This document shows positions 8,475-14,948 of a DNA stretch of 64,000 nt, in pieces. The notes beneath the pieces were generated by a model. It was not told the origin of the DNA and ran no database searches. It saw only the letters and a program-made list of their open reading frames with translations. The position numbers and the translations under genes were made by a program. This DNA is from CAIZWU01 sp942492905. GTDB taxonomy: Bacteria; Verrucomicrobiota; Verrucomicrobiia; Verrucomicrobiales; V1-33. The stretch lies in the NCBI GenBank assembly GCA_942492905.1, contig OW818657.1, forward strand, positions 3,348,001 through 3,412,000. The letters run 5' to 3'. The stretch's first letter is position 1. Every line of letters begins with the position of its first letter.

Positions 8475-9062
8475 TTACGCGCTTTTCACTCCGGTTTCGA
8501 CCGAAGGGACGTCGATGTCCAAGTCCCTGTTTCTGGAAGGGGCAATGTGAAACAGTTCTGGAGTGATATCCACAACCGGCTTGCAGATTTTTAAACTACC
8601 GACGTCTTCCCGCCCGTTGAGATCCAGAAGAGAAACCCCCTTCTTTCCACCTGATTTTTTCCTCCCGTCATCAAATGTGTGCATTGCATTGGCGCCATAT
8701 AAGATAGCAGTGGCGACATGGATTGCGTCCGGCGTTGTAAGGGTTGTCTTTTTTTCGATTTCCAAGACGCTCTCTCTGAGCATTCTGGCCCTCAATGAAA
8801 CTTTAGGATCAACGTCGAACCGCGCTCTAAACTTCTGTGGCCGCATCCAGTCCCTGAACGTTTGTTCCATTTTTTCGGTGAGGCCGACCGACAAGACCTC
8901 AATCATCGTTATAGTTGACGTAATTATGACGTTTTGCCCCTGATCGTTGTCTTTGATCAGTCGTTCGATAAATGGCAGATGGTCCTTATTCAAATCCTCT
9001 TGCTTGAGCCAAGCAAGATAGATGCAGGTGTCCCAGTAATATGTTGGTATTTTACCACTCAT
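8475..9062 (-). CDS. PIN-domain ribonuclease (VapC-like)
   Basis: A 195-residue PIN-domain protein. The acidic metal-binding set is visible: D11 in YYWDTCIYLAWL, E55 in ITMIEVLSVG, D112 in LTTPDAIHVATAI and D131 in MHTFDDG. VapC toxins are usually about 130 residues. This one has a longer C-terminal tail (GREDVGSLKICKPVVDITPE onward), so it belongs to the larger PIN proteins whose targets are generally unknown. Its start lies inside the end of the upstream gene (11-bp overlap), so the two are co-translated. Composition is AT-richer than the surroundings, suggesting transfer. A toxin role is an inference from the fold and the pairing. Confidence 0.8.
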   Translation of the reverse strand: MSGKIPTYYWDTCIYLAWLKQEDLNKDHLPFIERLIKDNDQGQNVIITSTITMIEVLSVGLTEKMEQTFRDWMRPQKFRARFDVDPKVSLRARMLRESVLEIEKKTTLTTPDAIHVATAILYGANAMHTFDDGRKKSGGKKGVSLLDLNGREDVGSLKICKPVVDITPELFHIAPSRNRDLDIDVPSVETGVKSA

Positions 9063-9867
9063 CGCGCAGTTCGTTAATTTCGGTTACTGAGTCATGTTTG
9101 CTAAATTCACCCGGCTCTTTGATAGATAATATTGCCTTGCTAGAGATGAACGGAATTTCCTCAAAGGAAGCAACTTCAATTCTGTGAGGAAAATCACTAT
9201 TAGGGCGGTAATATTTCGTACCGGTCACTTCCACCGTTTTCTCAAGTGCGTTCTTCACCTTGGCTTTGTCGCCCGGAAGAAATTTACACAGAATTCGCTT
9301 AGGGCCAGCAGCTGGGTATATCCAGAATGCGTTGGTCCCCGCGTGAAGATTTAACTGATCGAGCCTTCCACTTATCGTGCCGTAAGATTGATCCTCGACG
9401 TGGAGGAAAAAGTCCACTTTTTGCTTCAAGACGACATCTAACTGTACGGAGGCGGTGTGATTGTATACGCTGGCGGTTTTATAGGTGCGCCCCTGCAGGG
9501 ACACCAATTTCTGGAGTGTCTGTAATGTCTCGTTGTCGACGTCTGCCGAAGGGGGCGTTCCACTCCGAAGTGAATTAATTTCAGTGAAGAACCGGTCATG
9601 CCCCCTTATGAGGCGCTCTCGGGTTGGCTTTTCTTTTCTCGTTTCTCTCGGGACCGGTTCAAGCGTCATAGTGAGAGGACTAGAGTGACTGGCAGCAACG
9701 ACTCGGTAATAAGCGGCAGGCTTGCCTTCATCATCCACGATGCTGTCGATCTGCTCCAAGCCCTTTTTGAGAAGCTCAAGCTGTTTGAGGAGATGGTCCA
9801 AGCGAACATGGCCTCCTTCTGAGTCCAAACCCTCGACTTTGAAGACAATTTTTAGCTCATCGTCCAT
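9052..9867 (-). CDS. Uncharacterised protein paired with the PIN nuclease
   Basis: A 271-residue soluble protein with no signal peptide or membrane helix. It opens MDDELKIVFKVEGLDSEGGH, followed by an amphipathic helix (LDHLLKQLELLKKGLEQIDS) and a mixed region containing SVYNHTASVQLDVVLKQKVD and NAFWIYPAAGPKRILCKFLP. I do not recognise a family. It overlaps the PIN gene by 11 bp as the upstream partner, the usual place of an antitoxin, but it is much larger than a VapB-type antitoxin and shows no ribbon-helix-helix or AbrB motif. It may be a regulator or target adaptor for the nuclease. AT-richer composition matches its partner. Confidence 0.6.
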   Translation of the reverse strand: MDDELKIVFKVEGLDSEGGHVRLDHLLKQLELLKKGLEQIDSIVDDEGKPAAYYRVVAASHSSPLTMTLEPVPRETRKEKPTRERLIRGHDRFFTEINSLRSGTPPSADVDNETLQTLQKLVSLQGRTYKTASVYNHTASVQLDVVLKQKVDFFLHVEDQSYGTISGRLDQLNLHAGTNAFWIYPAAGPKRILCKFLPGDKAKVKNALEKTVEVTGTKYYRPNSDFPHRIEVASFEEIPFISSKAILSIKEPGEFSKHDSVTEINELRDEW

Positions 9868-10383
9868 CTGGCAGGTTTACAGTGAAGGCGGGGACGGACA
9901 AAAAATAGGGCGGAGTGACAATGCACCCCGCCGGCAGTAAGACTTAAACAAACTAGTAACTGGCCGCAGCGCAACTTCTTAGCAACGACCAGAAGTCCTG
10001 TAAATTACGGTTGAGTCAGTATTCCCGGCAAGTACCAAATCAAAAAGTTTACCATTTTACATGACATACATTGTCGGAAGTTAATTATCCTTTGAACGGG
10101 GGACTGAGGTTGGAATTCCTCGATCTGGAAGTCCATTTTCTGATCTGAACGGACCTGGCCCCTCCTTCCCATCGGGCTACGGAACTGAATTGCTCTCGCA
10201 GGGTCGCAGAATGTTCCAGACCCCAACGCGAGTGGAACAGTTTGGAGAAGAAGGCCCCACGCTTTCAAACGGATGGAAAAGGAGCGGCGAATTCTGGATG
10301 GAGCCGAATTCCGCGCTTTTGGCCAAGCGGGTTACGACTGAGTAAAAGGGCCTGATTTTGGATTTTTCCTCCACACTTCCCCG
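9868..10383. other. Intergenic stretch, AT-richer, no gene seen
   Basis: About 515 bases between the PIN pair and the FAD oxidoreductase gene. I find no coding frame with plausible protein composition, no tRNA and no clear repeat. The left part shares the AT-richer composition of the PIN pair; from about 10140 the sequence returns to the local GC-rich norm. The composition break may mark the edge of an inserted segment. Confidence 0.4.
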
Positions 10384-11448
10384 ATGATTCCCCTGCCCGA
10401 TCCTATCATGATTTGCGGCCAGGGGCTGGCGGGAACGTTGCTGGCGTGGGAGTTGGTGCGGCTGGGACAGCGGGTGCTGGTGGTGGATCCGGGAGAGGCG
10501 GTGACCTCGTCGAAGGTGGCAGCGGGCATCGTGACCCCGATCACGGGCAAACGGGTGGCCCTGAGCCATGAGGTGGGCACGTTTTTGCCGGAGGCCTTGG
10601 CGTGTTACGCGGAGTCGGCCCGGAGGCTGGGCCGGGCGCATTTCCACGAACGCCGGCAGGTGCGGTTGTGGCGGAATGCGGAGGAGCCACAGCGGTTCGC
10701 GGCCAAACGTGGACAGCCGGACTTTGAGGCGCATGTCGCGCCGGCACGCGGGGCGCCTTTGGTGGATTTGACGAAATTCAGAGGGGCGGGCGAGGGATTT
10801 GAAATGGCGACGAGCGGCTGGCTGGATACAAGGAACTGGCTGGCGGACAGTGCGGCTTGGCTGGAATCGCGCGGAATGCTCCGCCGGGGCCGTCTGGAGG
10901 CCGCGTCACTGCAGCCGGATGCGCTGGGGGTGACGTTGCCGGACGGCGAACGGATGGCGGCGGTGGTGTTTTGTGAGGGCGCGGAGGCGCGGCAGAATCC
11001 GTGGTTTCCCTGGGTGACGTGGAAATGTGCCAAGGGGGAGATTCTGTCGCTTTCGATTCCTGACCTCGCCGGGGAACGCCGGATCGTGAATCACGGCGGC
11101 TGGCTGCTGCCGGTGGATGGCGCGGGGAGCTTCCGGACTGGATCGACCTACACTTGGGATGAACTGGATCAGGTGCCCACGGCGGCAGCGCGGGCGGAAC
11201 TGGAGGAACGGCTGGGCCGGCTGCTGCGGGTGCCGTGGACGGTGACCGGCCACGAGGCCGCGGTGCGGCCGATCATCCATCAAAGCCTGGCCCGGTTGGG
11301 GCGGCATCCGGTGCACCGGACCCTGGCATTTTTCAACGGATTGGGGTCGAAGGGCGTGCTGCACGGACCGCGTTATGCGCGGCTGCTGGCGGAGCATCTG
11401 GTCCATGGAACGGCGCTGCCGGCGGAGTTGGATGTGGCGGGAAATTGA
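10384..11448 (+). CDS. FAD-dependent oxidoreductase, DAO family (MnmC2/MnmL-like candidate)
   Basis: A 354-residue flavoprotein with an N-terminal dinucleotide fold: G12, G14 and G17 in CGQGLAGTLLAWELVRLG, ending at acidic D35 in VLVVDPG. The substrate half resembles the glycine-oxidase/MnmC C-terminal group (ALACYAESARRLG, AKGEILSLSIPDL, NHGGWLLPVDG, FRTGSTYTWDELD). The C-terminal NGLGSKGVLHGPRYARLLAE matches the family's last FAD contact. The next gene on the same strand encodes an MnmM-type tRNA methyltransferase. In some Gram-positive bacteria a separate FAD enzyme and MnmM replace bifunctional MnmC for mnm5s2U34 synthesis, so this may be the deacetylating (cmnm5 to nm5) partner. That function is inferred from context. 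Confidence 0.7.
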   Translation: MIPLPDPIMICGQGLAGTLLAWELVRLGQRVLVVDPGEAVTSSKVAAGIVTPITGKRVALSHEVGTFLPEALACYAESARRLGRAHFHERRQVRLWRNAEEPQRFAAKRGQPDFEAHVAPARGAPLVDLTKFRGAGEGFEMATSGWLDTRNWLADSAAWLESRGMLRRGRLEAASLQPDALGVTLPDGERMAAVVFCEGAEARQNPWFPWVTWKCAKGEILSLSIPDLAGERRIVNHGGWLLPVDGAGSFRTGSTYTWDELDQVPTAAARAELEERLGRLLRVPWTVTGHEAAVRPIIHQSLARLGRHPVHRTLAFFNGLGSKGVLHGPRYARLLAEHLVHGTALPAELDVAGN

Positions 11449-11460
11449 GGGAAGACGGGA

Positions 11461-11515
11461 GGCAGTGGTCAGAAGTCAGAAGGCAGCGGTCAGCGGTCAG
11501 CGGTCAGTGGGGCAG
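11461..11515. repeat. Short GGTCAG-type tandem repeat
   Basis: A run of imperfect 7-base units (variants of CAGCGGT and CAGTGGT, e.g. three consecutive GCGGTCA units) between the oxidoreductase and methyltransferase genes. It is non-coding and has no inverted partner here. Similar simple intergenic repeats occur in other verrucomicrobial genomes as far as I recall; function unknown. Confidence 0.6.
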
Positions 11516-11627
11516 AGTCGGGAGGGGTGGTGGAATTGGCGGGATTTGCTGGTGCGGAGTGATTTCGTGCCGGTATCCTCACGCCCCTTTTCCTTCCCTA
11601 TTCCCTTCCCTCCCCTGCCCTGTTTTT

Positions 11628-12227
11628 ATGTTATCCGCGGTCGAATATTGTCACACGATGTTGAGGGAACGGCTGCTGCCGGGGGATCTGGCGGTGGATG
11701 CCACGGCGGGCAATGGCCACGACACTCATTTTTTGGCCCAATTGATCGGGCCGGAGGGGAAGGTTTTTGCCTTTGATGTCCAGCCGGAGGCGATTGCCGC
11801 GACGCAGCGCCTGCTGCAGCGCTGGGGGGTGCCGGAAGCCTGCTATCAATTAATCGGAGCGAGCCATGCGGAGATGGTGGCCCAGCTGCCGGGGGATGCA
11901 GAAGGCCGGATCGCTGCCGTGATTTTCAACCTGGGGTATCTGCCGGGCGGGGATAAATCGGTGATCACGCGGGCCGAGACCACGCTGCCAGCGGTGCGGG
12001 CCGCCCTGGAACTGCTGCGGCCCGGCGGTCTGTTGTTGCTGGTGCTGTATCCGGGCCATGCCGGGGGGGCGGAAGAAGCGCAGGCCCTGCGGGATTTTGC
12101 GTCAGGATTGCCTCCGCGCCAGTGGCAGGTGACGGAATACCGCACCCTGAATGCGCGGAATGCGCCGCCGGTGGTGTTGGCGGTGGAGAAAGCCGCCACG
12201 GAGTCAGGACTGGACTGGGAGATCTGA
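11628..12227 (+). CDS. mnmM: tRNA (mnm5s2U34)-type methyltransferase, MnmM/YtqB family
   Basis: A 199-residue class I SAM methyltransferase. The frame is open far upstream, but homology begins at the ATG at 11628 (MLSAVEYCHTMLRERLLPGD). Motif I is VDATAGNGHDTHFLA (about residues 22-36), and NLGYLPGGDKSVIT near residue 100 is the signature of the YtqB/MnmM family, formerly called putative rRNA methylases. MnmM methylates the aminomethyl group on wobble uridine of certain tRNAs. It follows an FAD oxidoreductase gene by 179 bp, which fits a two-protein replacement of MnmC. Confidence 0.8.
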   Translation: MLSAVEYCHTMLRERLLPGDLAVDATAGNGHDTHFLAQLIGPEGKVFAFDVQPEAIAATQRLLQRWGVPEACYQLIGASHAEMVAQLPGDAEGRIAAVIFNLGYLPGGDKSVITRAETTLPAVRAALELLRPGGLLLLVLYPGHAGGAEEAQALRDFASGLPPRQWQVTEYRTLNARNAPPVVLAVEKAATESGLDWEI

Positions 12228-12263
12228 CCTGACGGCAGGCCGTCAGCGCGGCCGTGGGCCGGC

Positions 12264-12773
12264 CTATTTCTGGAAGATGAAAAACTTCCGGCAGATGAAG
12301 TTGATCAGGACGTTGGGCAGGATGAATCCGGCGAGGGCGGCCCACTTCGGCCAGTGGAGGAAATAAACCAGCGCGCCCTGGGCGAGCGTTCCCATCAGGG
12401 CTCCGGGCAGATTGACCGCGGTGAAGAGGAGGAATTCCTTGACCGGTTGGTGGCGGCCGGGTGTGAAGACCCACTTCATGTTCAGCCAGTAAACGAAGGC
12501 ATTGGAGAAAAGAAAGGCGATGGCGGTGGGGGCGAAGGTGGACTTGGCGCGCAGCCAGTCGTCCATCTTCGGATCGTTCATTTCCGGCCACACGAAATAA
12601 ATCAGCGCAAGGTAAACTCCGGTGTGGATGATGAGGGCGCCGACGCCGCAGATGCCGTATTTCAGGAATTGGATAGCAGGGGGCGCCTCCAGGCTGTGGA
12701 AGAGGCGCAGCAGGGTGGCGGTGTCGTTGTCGCGCACCAGAGTGAAGAGATCCTTGAAAGACTTGAGGAGCAT
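12264..12773 (-). CDS. GtrA-family membrane protein
   Basis: A 169-residue protein with four predicted membrane helices. The family pattern is visible in FLKYGICGVGALIIHTGVYL (helix 1), ATAIAFLFSN-like residues with FSNAFVYWLNMKWVF (helix 2) and FILPNVLINFICRKFFIFQK at the C-terminus. GtrA proteins are thought to help flip or bind polyprenyl-linked sugars during cell-envelope glycan modification. No glycosyltransferase is adjacent, so its substrate cannot be inferred. It lies downstream of the isomerase gene on the same strand, 66 bp away. Confidence 0.85.
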   Translation of the reverse strand: MLLKSFKDLFTLVRDNDTATLLRLFHSLEAPPAIQFLKYGICGVGALIIHTGVYLALIYFVWPEMNDPKMDDWLRAKSTFAPTAIAFLFSNAFVYWLNMKWVFTPGRHQPVKEFLLFTAVNLPGALMGTLAQGALVYFLHWPKWAALAGFILPNVLINFICRKFFIFQK

Positions 12774-12839
12774 GGAAAAGAGGGACGGGAATCAGCAGGA
12801 AGGATGGATGAGGCAAGCCGCGGCTGCCCTGCCGGAGGA

Positions 12840-13757
12840 TCAACACCAGTCGGGGAATTTCGCGCGCCAGAGTGGCAGGGCCATCAGGATGTCCTCTTTT
12901 TTCCGCCGGTGGCTGAGTTCCCAGACAATGGGTTTGTCGGTAGGAACGAGCGGCAGCAGCCGGTCGAAATCCACGCTGCCCTGGAAGGGAACGCGGTGAT
13001 CGCGCTCGGGCCAGATCACATCATGCAGGTGGCAGCCGATCAGCCAGGGAGTCATCCGGGAAAGCCATTGATAGTGGTCGAGCAGACTGAGATTGGCCTT
13101 GAGCTGGACGTGCCCGAAGTCGTGCCAATAACCAACCCAGGGGCCGGCAAATTCCTCCATCAAGGGAACCATCTCGCGCTCATTGGGCACCTGTTCGTAG
13201 TGGCTGCGGCTTTCGATGGCGACCGGGACGCCGAATTTTTCGGCATGCTGCGCAATTTTGGCAAGAGCTTCGCGGGCGCGGCCGAAATAGAGGCGGCTCA
13301 GGCCCTCGCGGGTCCGGATCATCTTCAGTTTTTCCCTGACGTATTTCCGGCTGTTCAATTTTCCTTCCACCACCATGTCAGTGAGCCTGGAGGAGGGCTT
13401 GCCCATGGGCACCGTACCGAGGTGGAGCACGACGTATTTGGCGTGGTATTCGGCGGCGGTTTCGATGGTCTTCAGGGTCAGGGCCATGGCCCGCTCGCGG
13501 TCATGCGGGCGGTGGCTGGTGAACTCGTAGGCGTCCGGGGCATCGATCATCAATTCCACCGGCGAGGGGCAGAAGTTATGCACCCCGGAGACTTTGATCC
13601 GCCCCGCCTGGAAAGCCTTCCGGATGCCGGGCAATAACGAAACCTTCAATCCGTGGCTGATCTCGATGGTGTCCACCCCGAGGCTGAGGATCTCGTCCAC
13701 CATGACCTCCCCGTCGGTGTGACGGCTGCTGTTCCAGCAGGTGGAGAAGGAGAGCAT
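12840..13757 (-). CDS. Sugar phosphate isomerase/epimerase-like TIM-barrel protein
   Basis: A 305-residue member of the xylose-isomerase-like (AP endonuclease 2) superfamily. It begins MLSFSTCWNSSRHTDGEVMV. Barrel and metal-site segments are visible: VDTIEISHG, VSGVHNFCPSPVEL, AKYVVLHLGTVP, VPVAIESRSHYEQVP, VGYWHDFGHVQLKAN, LIGCHLHDVIW and IVWELSHRRKKED. The H-x-H-D and E/H residues suit a divalent metal site. The substrate is unknown; relatives include sugar epimerases and inosose dehydratases. It follows the class V aminotransferase gene on the same strand, with a structured 80-bp gap. Confidence 0.8.
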   Translation of the reverse strand: MLSFSTCWNSSRHTDGEVMVDEILSLGVDTIEISHGLKVSLLPGIRKAFQAGRIKVSGVHNFCPSPVELMIDAPDAYEFTSHRPHDRERAMALTLKTIETAAEYHAKYVVLHLGTVPMGKPSSRLTDMVVEGKLNSRKYVREKLKMIRTREGLSRLYFGRAREALAKIAQHAEKFGVPVAIESRSHYEQVPNEREMVPLMEEFAGPWVGYWHDFGHVQLKANLSLLDHYQWLSRMTPWLIGCHLHDVIWPERDHRVPFQGSVDFDRLLPLVPTDKPIVWELSHRRKKEDILMALPLWRAKFPDWC

Positions 13758-13783
13758 GGGAAAGATGAAAGGATTCAGGGTTC

Positions 13784-13828
13784 AGGGTTCAGAAAACTCC
13801 AGGGCATCGGCCCTGAAGTCTGAACCCT
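13784..13828 (-). promoter_or_regulatory. Nested hairpin between aminotransferase and isomerase genes
   Basis: Outer arms AGGGTTCAG (13784-13792) and CTGAACCCT (13820-13828) enclose an inner perfect stem CAGGGC / GCCCTG (13800-13805, 13810-13815) with a 4-base loop. A second direct copy of the outer left arm lies just before it (about 13777-13785). The structure sits 10 bp after the aminotransferase stop. It may be a transcription terminator or mRNA-processing element, or a mobile palindromic repeat of the REP type. No U-run follows. Confidence 0.55.
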
Positions 13829-13838
13829 TTTACCTGAC

Positions 13839-14915
13839 TTACAGCTTGGCCATGGAGTCGTCGAGCGCCGCGATCAGTTCGTTGATCGTGGCTTCCGTTT
13901 CGTCGCCCATGTTGCTGAGGCGGAAGGTGGTGCCTTTGATTTTGCCGTAACCGCCGTCGATGGCCATGAGATGGTTTTTCTTCATCAGGGAGACCAGCTT
14001 GGCGGTATCGATTTCCTTGCTGTTTTTCACGCAGGTAAGCGACTTGGAGCGGTAGCCTTCCGGGGCAAAGAAGTCGAAGCCGTGTTTGCGCACCCAGGCG
14101 TGGACCATGTCATTGAGCTGGGCGTGGCGGGCGTAGCGGTTTTCCAGGCCCTCGGCGAAGATGTCCTCAAGCTTGCTTTCGAGGGCGAAGATCAGCGGGA
14201 TGACCGGGGTGCTGGGAGTCATGAAATTGTCCGCATTCTTGCGGAACTCCACGAAGTCGAAGTAATAACCGCGGTCCTTGACGGTGGCGGCTTTGGCGAG
14301 GGCGGCCTCACTGATCGCAAAGAGGGCCATGCCGGGCGGGAGGGCGAGTGCCTTCTGGGTGCCGAGGAGCATCACATCGAGGCCGAGGGCATCGAAATCG
14401 ATCGGCACGGTGCTGAAGCTGCTGACGGTATCGGTGATCAGGCTGACGCCGGGATATTTTTTCACCACCGCGGCGATCTCCTTGAGCGGGCTGAGCACGC
14501 CGGTGGAGGTTTCGTTATGCACGAGGGTGATGGCGTCGAATTCGCCGGTGGCGAGGCGCTCGTCGACGGCTTCCGGCGTGATCGGCTGGCCCCAGGCGAC
14601 CTTGAGGGCTTCAGCCTGTTTGCCGCAGGCGAGGGAGACATCATACCACTTGTCAGAAAACGCCCCGCAGCAGCAGTTGAGGACTTTTTTGGTGACGAGA
14701 TTCCGGATGGAGCCTTCCATCACGCCCCAGGCGGAGGAAGTGGAGAGGAAGACCGGCTGGGCGGTGCCGAAGATCGTCTTCAGACCTGGCATGATCCGCT
14801 CGTAGAGGGCTTGGAAATCCTTGCTGCGGTGGCCCATCAGCGGCTGGATCATGGCCTGCTGGGTTTTGGCACTGACTTCGACGGGACCGGGGATGAAAAG
14901 CTTGACGTGTGACAT
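13839..14915 (-). CDS. Class V (PLP) aminotransferase, serine-pyruvate/alanine-glyoxylate type
   Basis: A 358-residue PLP enzyme. It opens VKLFIPGPVEVSAKTQQAMI and contains GHRSKDFQALYE, the glycine-flanked cofactor segment STSSAWGVMEGSI, NETSTGVLSPL, LITDTVSSFSTVPIDFDALG and the Schiff-base lysine K188 in LLGTQKALALPPGMA. These belong to the serine-pyruvate/alanine-glyoxylate/PucG group, and some members in other phyla act as phosphoserine aminotransferases. The substrate cannot be fixed from sequence. Possible roles are photorespiration-like glyoxylate transamination or serine synthesis. Confidence 0.85.
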   Translation of the reverse strand: MSHVKLFIPGPVEVSAKTQQAMIQPLMGHRSKDFQALYERIMPGLKTIFGTAQPVFLSTSSAWGVMEGSIRNLVTKKVLNCCCGAFSDKWYDVSLACGKQAEALKVAWGQPITPEAVDERLATGEFDAITLVHNETSTGVLSPLKEIAAVVKKYPGVSLITDTVSSFSTVPIDFDALGLDVMLLGTQKALALPPGMALFAISEAALAKAATVKDRGYYFDFVEFRKNADNFMTPSTPVIPLIFALESKLEDIFAEGLENRYARHAQLNDMVHAWVRKHGFDFFAPEGYRSKSLTCVKNSKEIDTAKLVSLMKKNHLMAIDGGYGKIKGTTFRLSNMGDETEATINELIAALDDSMAKL

Positions 14916-14948
14916 GGGAAAGATGTTGGACCAACAAAGCGCGGCGGC

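Noticed and set aside
8057..10383. Integration of a genomic island at tRNA-Leu
   Set aside because: The PIN pair is AT-richer and close to the tRNA, but no duplicated tRNA end or integrase gene is present.
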